NCBI GenBank assembly: GCA_016715075.1
Contig: JADKBK010000016.1
Span: forward strand, 70,991-134,990
Direction: 5' to 3'
Origin: Bacteroidales bacterium
GTDB lineage: Bacteria > Bacteroidota > Bacteroidia > Bacteroidales > VadinHA17
DNA: 64,000 nucleotides
The notes below the pieces were generated by a model. That model did not search any database. It was not told the DNA's origin and worked only from the letters and a program-made list of their open reading frames with translations. The translations under genes and the position numbers were made by a program. Numbering within the stretch: the first letter of the stretch is position 1; every line of letters begins with the position of its first letter. This document shows positions 46,430-56,631 of the stretch, piece by piece.

Positions 46430-46862
46430 GCCTAACGGGAGTCTGTCTAATAACCTCTCTCATCTTCTCAGAACAGACCTGTTTAGATGAGATATCCGGT
46501 ACTGTGACCTTTTGCGCAGAAATACCGGTTCCGGTTCCATAATGGGCTCATAATTCATTAAAACAGCCTCTGTGAGGCCCTGAATACCCAAAAACAACGA
46601 CAAAAGTACCCTCAGGTAATCTTTCAGCACTTCTCTGGTCAAAATATTACCAATCCTCCTGAGATTATATCTAACACACATAAAACTCACCAGCAGAATA
46701 CTGACTTCCTGATCCCTGATCACCGCATACCGAATACCGAATACCGCGGTTGCCGATCCGGTTTGATTTTACAGGATTTCTTTAAGAAGTTTATAGGAGA
46801 AGAATATTATTTACCTTTGTTAACCTGAGGCAGTACTTTTCATAGCATTGTCCGTGTTAGGC
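46430..46862. repeat. Array spacer, T family (best-preserved attC-like ends)
   Basis: The left core is GCCTAAC (46430-46436), followed by GGGAGTCTGTC. The right end is GCATTGTCCGTGTTAGGC with core GTTAGGC (46856-46862). Both cores match RYYYAAC/GTTRRRY. The body carries the transposase remnant (46460-46723) and TACCAATCCTCCTGAGATTA. Confidence 0.75.
46460..46723 (-). pseudogene. Transposase C-terminal remnant (IS1182-like), copy 3
   Basis: The 87-aa ORF contains FMCVRYNLRRIGNILTREVL, as in the other two T spacers, followed by a diverged tail. No DDE motif. A decayed passenger of the spacer. Confidence 0.5.
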
Positions 46863-47232
46863 TTAGAAATGTTTTATTTTTAATCTATATAAATATGAAT
46901 CCAGATAGTATAATATAAATACTGAAATACCAATTGAAATAGTAATCGGATTAAATAATATCCCCAAAGCAGATTTTAGTAATTCATTTAAAAAATAAGA
47001 TCTGGTCATGAAGGACAAGTATGTTAAATACTCTCAGTATTGAAATTATAATAACTGAAATTGCAAATATGAATACCGGATAAATAAATTTAAAGTCCTT
47101 TTGATATTTATGCCCTGCATTCCTTAATTCTTTAATCATCAAAACTGTTTCGGACGTAAAACTAGGATTAGGGATAGTTCTTAGGTCATCCTGAATAATA
47201 CTCTTAAAAAAATCCTTATCATTCATGTTCAT
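46863..47232 (-). pseudogene. Anti-sigma-like membrane protein, frameshifted
   Basis: The ORF 47232-46984 encodes NDKDFFKSIIQDDLRTIPNP, then a first membrane segment FIYPVFIFAISVIIISILRV. At a T-run near 46998 the frame changes and continues NELLKSALGILFNPITISIG with a second membrane segment to a TAA at 46863-46865, which directly abuts the GTTAGGC core. The product would be about 122 aa. It overlaps the sigma-factor gene by 4 bp (ATGA), the usual place of an anti-sigma factor. Confidence 0.6.
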
Positions 47233-47776
47233 AATAATTCTTTTAATTCAATTCTTGAAGAAGTCCCGAATGCCTGATATAATTTGATTCTGGCTCTTTG
47301 AAGCACTACTTTTAAATAGTTTTGATTCTTATTGACAATCTTGGAAATCTCCTTTAAGCTTAAGTTCTCATAGTAGAATAATGATAACACTGTATAATCT
47401 AACTCACCAATTTTAGCCATAGCATCATTGACCAATTTTTACGATCTGAATCATCCAATTCGAGATATACGCTCTCCTTACTATTTTCATATCTGGTAAT
47501 AATATTACTATTGATCTCAACTGATTGTAGCTTCTTTTTACGAATTGAAGATATAGCTGTATTGTAAACAATCCTGTAGAACCAAGTTGAGAACTGACTT
47601 TCATACTTGAACTGATCTAATCCTTTGAAAGCCTTAAGGAATGAATCTTGCACAATTTCTTCAGAATCTTGTTCATTTCGGGTAATTTTTAGAGCTATGT
47701 TATAAGCCAAATCTTTGTATTTGTTTATAATTGAGGCATAATCAAAATTGTGACTGTTATTATCGACTATTTTCAT
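47229..47776 (-). pseudogene. ECF-type RNA polymerase sigma factor, frameshifted
   Basis: The ORF 47776-47399 holds region 2 (YKDLAYNIALKITRNEQDSE, FSTWFYRIVYNTAISSIRKK). After a break at an A-run near 47440, the ORF 47435-47229 holds region 4 (LFYYENLSLKEISKIVNKNQ, NYLKVVLQRARIKLYQ). One extra A would join them into about 182 aa, the normal ECF length. It forms an operon with a DUF6249-like gene upstream and an anti-sigma-like gene downstream, all in one array module. Confidence 0.78.
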
Positions 47777-47782
47777 AGAAAT

Positions 47783-48136
47783 TTATCTTGTAATATCTCT
47801 CCTATGAAAAATAATTAGTAGAATACCACAAAAAACCAAGATTGTCGAAGAATATGCAACAAAATTTGGTATTTTAAATATCAGATTTAGAAAATATCCA
47901 GTTAAAACCCCGATTGCGATTCCAATCAGAATTATCCCATTTTTTAAATTATTCTGTTTACTCTTAGGTTTTGGATCTGCAAGTGAAGGATCCATTCCTT
48001 TTTCAATAAGCGCTAATCTTTCACGATTTTTAAGTTGAACTGCTTTAAAAATAATAAAAAGAGCCATAAAGCTTAATCCTATTCCCAACAAACCCATTAT
48101 AGGTTCTTGAATTGCATCTAAGAAATTTGTGTCCAT
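47783..48136 (-). CDS. DUF6249-like membrane protein
   Basis: The 117-residue protein has three membrane segments (about 10-30, 66-84 and 93-110) and the sequence NRERLALIEKGMDPSLADPK between the first two, a pattern I associate with DUF6249 proteins that accompany ECF sigma factors. It is the first gene of the module, 6 bp before the sigma gene. Intact. Function unknown. Confidence 0.75.
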   Translation of the reverse strand: MDTNFLDAIQEPIMGLLGIGLSFMALFIIFKAVQLKNRERLALIEKGMDPSLADPKPKSKQNNLKNGIILIGIAIGVLTGYFLNLIFKIPNFVAYSSTILVFCGILLIIFHRRDITR

Positions 48137-48209
48137 TTTGGTATGTTTTAAGGTTTCCGCATTAGACGCATTCCGAAGTCAGTCAGTATCATGTTGGCAC
48201 GATTTTTAA

Positions 48210-48507
48210 TCCTAACGGCCAGCGGGTATGGGCAGTAAGTGTTACCTGACGCGGCCATCCGGCCACCAGTCCTGGTACTTTAGCCGAAAAACTGTCCCGG
48301 CGTGCAAGACACCATGGCGCAATTTTGGCATCCAGGTGAATGATAAATCTGTCCCAGTTCGAGCTACTGCCCGGAGCCGGTTTTACGAAACTTGTAAACA
48401 GTAGAGAAGTTTGGTGTCATGATGAAACAGTCAAGGTGGCTAGCAAAAATTGTGACGACTTGTCCCGCGCAACGGGAAGTTTATTACTCCAACCGTCTGT
48501 GTTATTG
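48210..48507. repeat. Array spacer, Q family (attC-like)
   Basis: The left core is TCCTAAC (48210-48216), followed by GGCCAGCGGGTATGGGCAGT. The body has CATCCGGCCACCAGTCCTGG, ACTTTAGCCGAAAAACTGTC and ACGAAACTTGTAAACAG. The right end is AACCGTCTGTGTTATTG with core variant GTTATTG (48501-48507). Confidence 0.7.
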
Positions 48508-48526
48508 GCTGCATATTATTAAAATA

Positions 48527-50983
48527 TCAATATAGGTTGAAATTAGGTGCTGTTTTGGGTCGCTCAACATTAATCTTTATATCATCCATCCAAATGGCTG
48601 GCTTTGGTTCTCGTTTGTCAAGGAGTTGTTTCTGCCATTCTTCGTCTGTCAATCTGTTTGAAGTTGGTTGCGTAAATTCATAGTGAGAAAACACTCCTCC
48701 TCTGGTAAGATATAAAAGCCCATTTATTTCAGCTACAACATAAATTTCATCTCCCATCCCAACAGCCTCCTGAAGGCAATTGTCGTTATAAGTATAAACA
48801 TCAGTAGCAATGGCCACATATCGTTCGGGTGTACTTACCATAGAAATGAGCCCTTCATGTGATTCAATAATATTTAATGTCAATCTTTCAATTCGTCCAC
48901 CAGTAAATGAAAGGGTTTCAAATTCATCAGATGTTATTTTCTCTCCAGCTAATTCTTTTTTGCTTATCCTTAGAAACAGCGATGCAATATTAATTAGCTC
49001 ATTATTTATGTACTGCAATTTATCAGAAAACAAACTATTTTCATTTAAAATATTATTATTTAGTTCAAGTAGCTCAATGCACTTTTCCCAAAATTCTGTT
49101 CGTGGCTCAACATAAGATAATTTTTGAGGAGGAGGAATATCTCCTCCATCTCCCATTTCTGCAGCACTCGGCTGCTCAATGTATAAAATCATATCATGTT
49201 TCAATTCTGTCCAGGATGCAAGCATTGTATTGAGATCTTTTTTTTGCCAATTTGGAGAGTGAATAAAGCATGGAGCGGTAGGGTCAAATTTTTGAAGTGA
49301 TAACACCATCTCCATTGTTTTATTATAAATGCTTAAGTCCCAGTTTTTAAAAATTTTTAAATTTCCTTTTCAGTACTTCTAAAGTATCTGAATAATTCTC
49401 CCATGATTGATTTTCCTTAATTACGTTTAATAAAATATGTTCCGCGGTTCTATTCTCCATTGCAGCGAAAATATCCAAAGCTTTTGGGAATGGCCGTTTT
49501 GGTTCAGCTTTTAAATCTACCCGGGATATATTTACTAAACGCTGTAAAATTTCGCTGTCAAATGTGTAACGCCCGGCAGTAAACAAAATCTTCTTTTTTG
49601 TTAAGAATTCATCCGTTCTCAAATTTGCACCTTTAGGTATGATTTTATTTGGGTCGGATGCATACAAATCCGAACGAATCTTACTTAATTTTTCTTTTGA
49701 AAGAACATGTTCAAGATTAGTGTCATTATTTTTACCTAATATCTTCAAGAGGTGGGAAATCGATAAATTATCCTCTTCCCCAGCTAAAAAATCAATAATA
49801 TTGGAAAAAGCTGTGAACTTATCCAAAGAAGATTTTGATTCCTGCAATCCGTTAGCTATTAATATGGCACTGGTCAGACGTGTATCATCATCAATGTAAA
49901 TTGAAGCTGAGTTTAACCATTTAATGCATTTAAAATATTTCTTTAAAGAATCATTGAGAGTATAATTTCCCCTAGGTTGGAATTGAGTATAATCCATAAG
50001 TGAGTCGCCTAAAAAGTCTGATCTGAATCCTTGTCCTTCTGTTGTGTGTTCTAATTCGTATGAATAATATTGTTCAAATTCAGAAGGGACTTCTTGTTTC
50101 TCACCTTTTATCAATGATAAGCCAATTGCATAATAGACCTGGCTCCAGTACGCTGCAGTTTTTATTTCAGTCGATTTGGCATCACCCGCTATTAGTTTTA
50201 AAGAATTGTATTGTTCTGTTAATAAGGAAGTTAACAGAGGAATCATTTTCTCTTTCTCTAAGGCCTGCATCTCCTTACTAATATGCATGTGTAAAACCTG
50301 GAGGAATAAGTCTGTGGTGATAAAACTTGGAGTGTAATCGTAATAATTCTCATCATACACATGAAAAAGTTGTTCATAGTTGCCTTTATTAATAACAAAT
50401 CCATCATTTTTTAAATTTTGCACCATTAAATCTGGAATTTTTTCAAATTGTTGCCAATTAACAACATTTTCCAAATTGGCTTTTTTTTGACCGTTTGTCT
50501 CCAAATAATTTTTTTCATATAATTCCTGCTCAAGTGTAAGAACCTTCTCCAGGAACTTCTTTTCTTCTTCACTTAACTTTATTTTAAAATCGGATACCAG
50601 AACACTGGTTGATACCATTTTGTCGCATTAAAATATGATCTCAAGACATAATCCATGAAAAGGTAACCATGTCTGGCCAGAATTTCAGCTCTTAATAGTC
50701 GTAATTCTTGAAATGATTTTTCAGATAAATCTATATTAAAATCAAACTGAGGTGGAGCATTTTTATCTTTATAGAAATCACTATAATATTTTAAGTAATC
50801 TTCAGATTTATAGGGTGCATCTTCATTAATTTTTTCATCAGTTAAGGGATAACCTTCATCATATTCAGCCAGGTTTGAAAGAGGTTGATTAAGTTTATAA
50901 GTCTCATCAGTTTTCTTTTTTGGATTGAAATTGCAACCGGGCAAAAGAAATAACGAAAGCAGGGCAATTAGTTTAAATTTCAT
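48527..50983 (-). pseudogene. YARHG/DUF3160-domain lipoprotein, frameshifted
   Basis: Three ORFs form one protein of about 810 aa: 50983-50579 (lipoprotein signal LLSLFLLPGC, then the YARHG motif LLRAEILARHGYLFMDYVLR), 50618-49347 and 49315-48527 (DUF3160: WTELKHDMILYIEQ, VGMGDEIYVVAEINGLLYLT, GGVFSHYEF). The breaks lie near 50600 (WYQPVFWY to SDFKIKLSEEEKKFLEKV) and near 49340 at an A/T-run. A surface or periplasmic lipoprotein of unknown role. It belongs to a module with the lipoprotein upstream. Confidence 0.75.
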
Positions 50984-51003
50984 TATTGTATGAAGTTTGA
51001 GTT

Positions 51004-51564
51004 TTATTTCTTTTTTAATAAAGAATGGGCTTCGGAGTAGGATAACATATTACCATGTTCGGCAATATATGTGAGTCCAAAAGATTGCCATTCATAAACA
51101 TTAATGCAATATGTTTTTAATCCTTGTCTCTCCATTGTTTTAATCGTCGTATGATTCTCTTTATCTTTCTCAATTACAAATTCTTCAAGGGGATAAACAA
51201 GCCTTGAACCTAGCCATAAGGGACGAATAAAATCATTGTCTATTTGGAATATGAACAGTCTCCTCTTTAAAAGTGAATCAAAAGGTGTAGGCTTAATAAT
51301 TCCAAGACAAATATCTGTCCTCCCATCATGATTAATGTCACCGGTTTCCATTGCAAATATTTCATATGGAGTAAAAATTTTGTCAGTTCCTCCCGTGACT
51401 GAATTTTCAATACTTATTTTGTATTTATTTAACTTCAGTATCTTTTCTACTTGTACTTCACCTGTGAAGGAAGAGTCATGGATAGATATAGTTTTCGAGA
51501 ATGGAGGCTTATTATTACAGGCAAGACAAATTAGAAAAACATAAAATATAACCCAATATCTCAT
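51004..51564 (-). CDS. FG-GAP-like hypothetical lipoprotein
   Basis: The real start is 51564 (or 51582), where a lipoprotein signal begins (WVIFYVFLICLAC). The ORF can be read 91 codons further to 51855, but that part lies in the spacer repeat. The body has FAMETGDINHDGRTDICLGI (a calcium-loop-like DxNxDG), RLFIFQIDNDFIRPLWLGSR and NVYEWQSFGLTYIAEHG, as in a Bacteroidota lipoprotein family linked to YARHG/DUF3160 genes. About 187 aa; intact. Confidence 0.75.
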   Translation of the reverse strand: MRYWVIFYVFLICLACNNKPPFSKTISIHDSSFTGEVQVEKILKLNKYKISIENSVTGGTDKIFTPYEIFAMETGDINHDGRTDICLGIIKPTPFDSLLKRRLFIFQIDNDFIRPLWLGSRLVYPLEEFVIEKDKENHTTIKTMERQGLKTYCINVYEWQSFGLTYIAEHGNMLSYSEAHSLLKKK

Positions 51565-51641
51565 AAGCCTGAAAATTTCCATGCATGAAATTAGTATTAT
51601 TGTTGGAGACTCCAAATCACAGGCTGATGGCTCGAAGTTGC

Positions 51642-52091
51642 CGCTAACGGTTGGTGGTTTAATTAGTTGCCGTCGGAACCTGCCCAGAGCGCTTGCGAAG
51701 GGTCGCAGTGGCGTGGTTTTTACAAGGTCCAGTAGACGGCAGTGAAGCCTCGAGTCAAGATGAAATTGTCCCGGGGGAACAAACCATGACACCACGTGCG
51801 TCGGACCGCAGCCCACATAGACTTTGTCCCGGGATACGAAACAGTCGCGGTGCATAGAGGTTAATAAAAGGCTGTGAATTTTCTCTTATAGACTTTAAGT
51901 GTTTCCTACAAAGCAGTCCGGGCTGCCGACCTGCCAGCCGAAGCCGCCTCAGTCCAGTTGTACAAAATTAAGGGTGGAGACAGACGGCGAAGGTTGATCG
52001 CGTTCCGCGAAGCCTTTGTCATGATATAACGAATTTATCTCGTGTAAGAAGGCGAAGCGGGAAGCAAATAATTATATCGTCCGTGTTATGT
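51642..52091. repeat. Array spacer, P family (attC-like)
   Basis: The left core is CGCTAAC (51642-51648), followed by GGTTGGTGGTTTAATTAGTT. The body has CGGAACCTGCCCAGAGC, GCGAAGGGTCGCAGTG, TTTGTCCCGGGATACGAAAC and AAGGCGAAGCGGGAAG. The right end ATCGTCCGTGTTATGT carries the core variant GTTATGT (52085-52091). The body is nearly identical in places to 45.5-45.75 kb. Confidence 0.7.
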
Positions 52092-52123
52092 TTAGGCCTT
52101 ATTAATTGCCAGGGTTGGATAAA

Positions 52124-52504
52124 TCAGTTCCTATTTGATCCAGCAAGTTTGTAGTCCTGGATTAAGAGTCCAGGGGAAAGCTTCAATCTTATCGTGAGAT
52201 TACGAATCATCTCAACTGTAAGCTTACGTTTGCGATTAAGAACTTCAGAAACCCTGTTTTTTCCTCCAATTACATCGGCTAGGTCAACCTGTTTAAGCTG
52301 CATCTCTTCCATTCTTATCTTAATAGCCTCAATTGGATCGGGAGCATCTATGTGGTAGTGCTTCTTTTCGTATTCGTGAATCATTAATCCAAGAATATCT
52401 GCCTCATCACTTTCAGTTGAACCAGTCTTTGCATCAAAGACTTTTTCAAGTCGTTTAAGAGCTTTCTGGTAATCTTCCTCAGTCTTAATCAGTTTAATAT
52501 TCAT
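52124..52504 (-). CDS. higA: HigA-type HTH antitoxin
   Basis: The 126-residue protein has an N-terminal helical region (EEDYQKALKRLEKVFDAKTG) and a C-terminal HTH: IRMEEMQLKQVDLADVIGGK, NRVSEVLNRKRKLTVEMIRN. It neutralises HigB and represses the operon. It lies 11 bp after higB, in the toxin-first order typical of higBA. Intact. Confidence 0.88.
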   Translation of the reverse strand: MNIKLIKTEEDYQKALKRLEKVFDAKTGSTESDEADILGLMIHEYEKKHYHIDAPDPIEAIKIRMEEMQLKQVDLADVIGGKNRVSEVLNRKRKLTVEMIRNLTIRLKLSPGLLIQDYKLAGSNRN

Positions 52505-52515
52505 TGCTTTCTTTT

Positions 52516-52812
52516 TTAAATCGTGTTTGCATCAATTTTATCATAATCAGCATGAGACCCAATGAATCTGATGAAGATCCATTGTTTTTCAAAGTTGAAT
52601 TTTGCTACCAGCCTGTAAGATTTGCCTTTTATATTGAAAACAATCCTGCTGTCCTTTAATATGCTGGCATTTGCATAAGTCTTTTTAACATCATTAGGAG
52701 TTTTCCAATCTGAGTTCATGGCAGTGTCATACCATGTTTTCAAGTATTGTTCAGAGTCAGAGTGCTTTTCCCAAAACTGCCTAAGTGTACTTTTTGCAAA
52801 AATTCGCTCCAT
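52516..52812 (-). CDS. higB: HigB mRNA interferase toxin
   Basis: The 98-residue protein is a full HigB_toxin-family member: TLRQFWEKHSDSEQYLKTWY, then ANASILKDSRIVFNIKGKSY, RLVAKFNFEKQWIFIRFIGS and a final HADYDKIDANTI. It cleaves mRNA, normally at ribosomes. It begins 18 bp from a -7 promoter box and 34 bp from a perfect palindrome. Intact. Confidence 0.9.
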   Translation of the reverse strand: MERIFAKSTLRQFWEKHSDSEQYLKTWYDTAMNSDWKTPNDVKKTYANASILKDSRIVFNIKGKSYRLVAKFNFEKQWIFIRFIGSHADYDKIDANTI

Positions 52813-52829
52813 TAATTTATTATCTGCGA

Positions 52830-52860
52830 CAAAGATAGAAATTAATTCCCAAATTGGGAA
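52830..52860 (-). promoter_or_regulatory. higBA promoter and palindromic operator
   Basis: The -7 box TATCTTTG (minus strand, 52830-52837) matches TAnnTTTG. Immediately upstream is a perfect 15-bp palindrome, TTCCCAA-A-TTGGGAA (52846-52860), a good site for the HigA dimer. It overlaps the promoter upstream region, so binding should repress. Confidence 0.7.
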
Positions 52861-52927
52861 CTAACTGTTTGTTTATTTTATTGGCCTTTATAATTTATTG
52901 GGTAGTAGATTTGTCGGTGGCTTAAAC

Positions 52928-53203
52928 ATTACGGTTGCGGGTATGAGAAGAAAGCGTTGGTGGCAAAGTCACGCCGGTATAAGTCCTGGTACTTTAGCCG
53001 AAAAACTGTCCCGGCGGCAAGCCACCATGGCGCAATTTTTGCCCGTCCGACCGGGGTCAGCCGGGCGGGCAAATCCCGGCTTAACGAAACTGGTAAACGG
53101 ACGATAAGTTTGATGTCATGATGAAGCTGTCCATGTGTGTGCAAACATTGTGACAATTTGTCCCGCACGGCGGGAAGCTTTTTGCTTATACCCGCTGTTA
53201 GGC
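52928..53203. repeat. Array spacer, Q family (attC-like)
   Basis: It starts at a decayed ATTACGGTTGCGGGTATGAG. The body matches 48210-48507 (AGTCCTGGTACTTTAGCCG, AACGAAACTGGTAAACGG). A GC hairpin GCCCGTCCGACC...GGGCGGGC is at 53041-53070. The right core is GTTAGGC (53197-53203), 7 bp from the next stop codon. Confidence 0.7.
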
Positions 53204-53210
53204 AACGTGT

Positions 53211-53750
53211 TTATTTTCTTTTAATTGTATTGGATAGGTATATATGATCCCATTCTCCAATCGGTTCATTTTGATAATAGAACTCTAATTCATCAATCCA
53301 ATCGCCGGTAAATTGTCTTTGTAAAATAGATTCTGTCAATATTATTGTAGTTTGTTCTCCACCATATGATCCTTGAAAGAAGTCATACCAGGTATGAAAT
53401 TTTCCCAGGTCCTCTGGGATTTTAAAGTCTTGAGGTTCTTTTAGATTTATTTTTAATAGCTTACCCCCATCCTTTGTTTTATCAATTCTCAAAATTTCAA
53501 ACTTCAGGTTATTAAAATTGCTTTTAGAAATTGTGTCCAGTAGTATCCTAATTTTCTCTTCAAGAGGTAGGTCTGATTTAATTGTAAATATCCGGTCAGT
53601 AACTGGAATCATACTGATTGATTTACTTATGGTATCTAATACCTCTGCCGTCTCAAATATGGCAAATTCATCAATTTTTCTAGTATTGCATCCTAAAAAT
53701 ACGATAGATAATAAGAAACAAATTCTTATTATTTGATACTTTATGTTCAT
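53211..53750 (-). CDS. Hypothetical lipoprotein (179 aa)
   Basis: The lipoprotein signal ends FLLSIVFLGC at residue 21. The body has IRILLDTISKSNFNNLKFEI, KLLKINLKEPQDF, the aromatic run KFHTWYDFFQGSYGGEQTTI and LELEFYYQ-type ISDELEFYYQNEPIGEWDHI strands, close in pattern to GerMN-like domains but not certain. It is an intact single-gene module whose ATG is only 14 bp from the GCCTAAC core at 53765. Confidence 0.75.
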   Translation of the reverse strand: MNIKYQIIRICFLLSIVFLGCNTRKIDEFAIFETAEVLDTISKSISMIPVTDRIFTIKSDLPLEEKIRILLDTISKSNFNNLKFEILRIDKTKDGGKLLKINLKEPQDFKIPEDLGKFHTWYDFFQGSYGGEQTTIILTESILQRQFTGDWIDELEFYYQNEPIGEWDHIYLSNTIKRK

Positions 53751-53764
53751 GATTTCAACATGTT

Positions 53765-54208
53765 GCCTAACGGGATTCTGACTAATAACCTATTTTAGAT
53801 ACTTTTATATTTGGATACCTGTACACGAAAAATTTCAAATAATCGATTCTAAGAGACTTCATTTTAGTTTATAGACAGTCTGACGGCCCAGCAATATGGG
53901 GAGGTTGTGTTACCAGACGCAGCATCCGGCAACTGTCCTGGTACCCCGCGCTAGCGGGACCGTGAAATTGTCCAGGTGCAAGGAGGGTATGGTGTACTTT
54001 TTGCCATCCGCGTACAAAGTTTGTTGGGTTGATGCGGGGTCGCGTACAAGGTTGATAGGTGGACGATAATCTGTAATGAGTTTAATTGAAAGAGTAAAAG
54101 GAAAGAGCCTTCGGGCCGATAGTCCACTTGCAGTTTTTGTCAAGACGGCACTGAGTGTCTTCGGCAAAAAGTGTAACAAACAACTTACCCATATTATCTG
54201 TGTTAGCA
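53765..54208. repeat. Array spacer, S/Q family (attC-like)
   Basis: The left core is GCCTAAC (53765-53771), followed by GGGATTCTGACTAATAACC and the S block shared with 44.25 and 56.12 kb, then a Q-like part (GACGCAGCATCCGGCAACTG). The right end is TTATCTGTGTTAGCA with core variant GTTAGCA (54202-54208). Confidence 0.7.
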
Positions 54209-54224
54209 GTTGGATTTTATTTAT

Positions 54225-56073
54225 CTATGTTCTGAATAATTCTTCAATTTTGTTAAAAAGAAGAATTACAGTGTCTTGAGTTTCTTTTGTCAGATTAATC
54301 TTTGAAGTTTGACTAAGAGAAATAAATTGTTTGGCGAGTAATACTTTGTCTTGTTTGGTTTGTTTTTTGGAAAGCGGAGTTTGTTAAGTCTTTTTCGAGA
54401 ACTTTTACATTTAATACATATTTCATAAAGTCAGATCTTGAAAAGAGATCCTCGACTGATCCTGCACTTTCTTTAACTGACAAAATTAATTCTTTGTTTA
54501 CATACCAGTTGTTTAATAAGTTTTTACTGCCATCGGTTTTCCCTTTGTCATTATCGTATAGATAAATAACATTGCAACCCCAACCAGAAAGAATCGCTCC
54601 GACATTACCCATGTTTCCTGCTCCACCTCCAAAAACAAAATTGAATTCACTTGTTTTTAGAATTGTTTTTAATCCTTGCAAATAGAAATAATCTGAAGGA
54701 CCTTCAACGATGACATTATTAACCTGATTGATGTTTTGAATGCCATCATTTAATCCCAATCCAATTGTTGTTAGGATCGGTGTTAATGTTTCTTTGTCCG
54801 CTTTTGAATGAATTTTGTTTTCAATTTTGGTTCCAAGTTCTGAAGAGATTTCTTTTATAACCATTCTGACTCTATTAAGCTCTTCCTTATTTATAAGATA
54901 AGGGGAATGAGTTGTATAAAGGATTTGTAGATTTAGATTGATCTATAAGTTTTTTATAGATATCTCTTTGAGCATTAGCATGCAGATAAAACCCAGGTTC
55001 ATCAATAAGAATTACATCAGTTAATTGAGAATTGGCTCTTGATGAAATTTTGGTATAAAACGACATATGCCACTGCTTCCCCTTGCTTCTTTCACTTGGT
55101 TTAAAATTTAACCCATTTTTCCTCAATCCAGAATTGTAAAACATTATTGTCCCAGTGAATCTTTGGATTCAAAGCATCTTGTCCTCCAATATTTCCATAT
55201 TCTTTGTTCAAAGTAATATTTATTTCCTTTTGGTGCCTAAGTTTACTTCGAGTATCTGATGACTTAATAAGGTTAATATCAAGATCACTATGGCTGTTAA
55301 ATCCTTAAGTAAATTCGGATTTATCTAGATGATCAAGGAATTTCATTTGGAATTGTGTCTCTCAAATGATTTAAAGAATAAAATTTGGACAGAGACTATA
55401 AAAGGTAATAATTTTACATTTTACTCCAGCAGTATCATTTATAAATTCATTTATTAATGCTTTTAATTCTCCTGTTTTTGCTACTAAAGATTGTCGCTGA
55501 TTCAGGAAAGGAATTAGTCTTTGGACTGTTTTAAAGGTCTGAATGTATGAATTTAGTCCATCAGCGGTAATGTTGATATCCACAAGATTTAGAGGGAATA
55601 TTTTTACATTTCTTGGGGCAAGGAATTGTTTGTGTAAATGGGCTAGTTGATCATAAGTGGTTTTAATTCTATTTTTAAGTTCGACTTGTTTCGGCTCGTC
55701 TGATTCTTTATTTATTCCGAGAAAATCATAGTTTTCTTCATTGACTGTATAACTATTAGGAATTTTTTAGTTACCTGAATGTTCAGACCTTTATTCACAA
55801 TTTTGTCAACTCCAGATTTTTTGAAATAATCATTTACTTCTTCAGTAGTGAGGTCAAAGTCTATTGTAATTTCAGGTTTGAGATTTTTATCCTTGATTGG
55901 AATTGCTGAATCAGAAATGTTTCGATTAATATTGAAATCCTCTAGGGCTTCTAAAATACTTGATTTTCCTGACTCATTTTTTCCTGCAAGTAAGGTAGCA
56001 TCAGGTTCTAGGTAACAAAATCCACTATCAAGAATAGATTTGTAATTAGAATTCTAAATCTTTTTATTTTCAT
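54225..56073 (-). pseudogene. OLD-family ATPase/TOPRIM nuclease, multiply frameshifted
   Basis: From ATG 56073, pieces give LLAGKNESGKSSILEALEDF (Walker A), 55583-55371 (NSYIQTFKTVQRLIPF-type helices), 55144-54887 with VILIDEPGFYLHANAQRDIY (Walker B/signature), QILYTTHSPYLINKEEL, and 54864-54313 with VNNVIVEGPSDYFYLQGLKT and CNVIYLYDNDKGKTDG (TOPRIM Glu and Asp-x-Asp). Coding ends KETQDTVILLFNKIEELFRT at a TAG at 54225-54227. About 610 aa when repaired; five or more breaks. OLD proteins such as GajA are anti-phage nucleases. Confidence 0.75.
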
Positions 56074-56103
56074 GTCGCAAAGGTATGGTATTTAACATCT
56101 AAC

Positions 56104-56560
56104 TGCTAACGGGAGTCTGCTGTCTAATAACCTATTTTAGATACTTTTATATTTGGAGACCTGTACACGAAAAATTTCAAAATATTCGATTCTAAGAGAC
56201 TTCATTTTAGTTTTTAGACAGTCTGCCGGAATGGTATAAGGAGTTGCCGTCTGTGTCGGGGTTAGCATGAGTTTTTGCACAGTCCCGATAGATGTGCAGG
56301 ATTTTCGTGTCATGATAAAGTTGTCAAGATGAATGTGTCCTGATAATGAAAACGGATTTGTCATGTCAAGATAAAACTGTCCAGATGGCGATGCAAAAAC
56401 CATGACAACAGCGCGATGGCCAGCAGCCCTATTGACTTTGTCTCGGTAGCAGGATTATTCACGATACAGAAAGTATGATAAGTGGATTTAAATTTACTCG
56501 CATAGACTTATGGAGCTGATTACTAAGCTGTCCGGGCTGCTGAAGGCAATTTCATTCCTA
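56104..56560. repeat. Array spacer, S family (attC-like)
   Basis: The left core is TGCTAAC (56104-56110), followed by GGGAGTCTGC and the S block (CCTATTTTAGATACTTTTAT; CCTGTACACGAAAAATTTC). The right part (TGTCCGGGCTGCTGAAGGC) lacks a recognisable GTTAGGC end. A 70-bp gap then precedes the PIN gene. Confidence 0.65.
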
Positions 56561-56631
56561 GGAATGGCTCATAAATGCGAAAGTCCTCTACAAAAAAATT
56601 ACTAGAACATTATTTGCTCTAGGAATAGTTG

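Noticed and set aside
39540..46723. Three active transposase genes
   Set aside because: They are short C-terminal fragments without catalytic residues, each embedded in a spacer.
51565..51855. N-terminal 91-codon extension of the lipoprotein at 51004
   Set aside because: It lies in the spacer repeat, and the lipoprotein signal peptide starts at 51564 or 51582.
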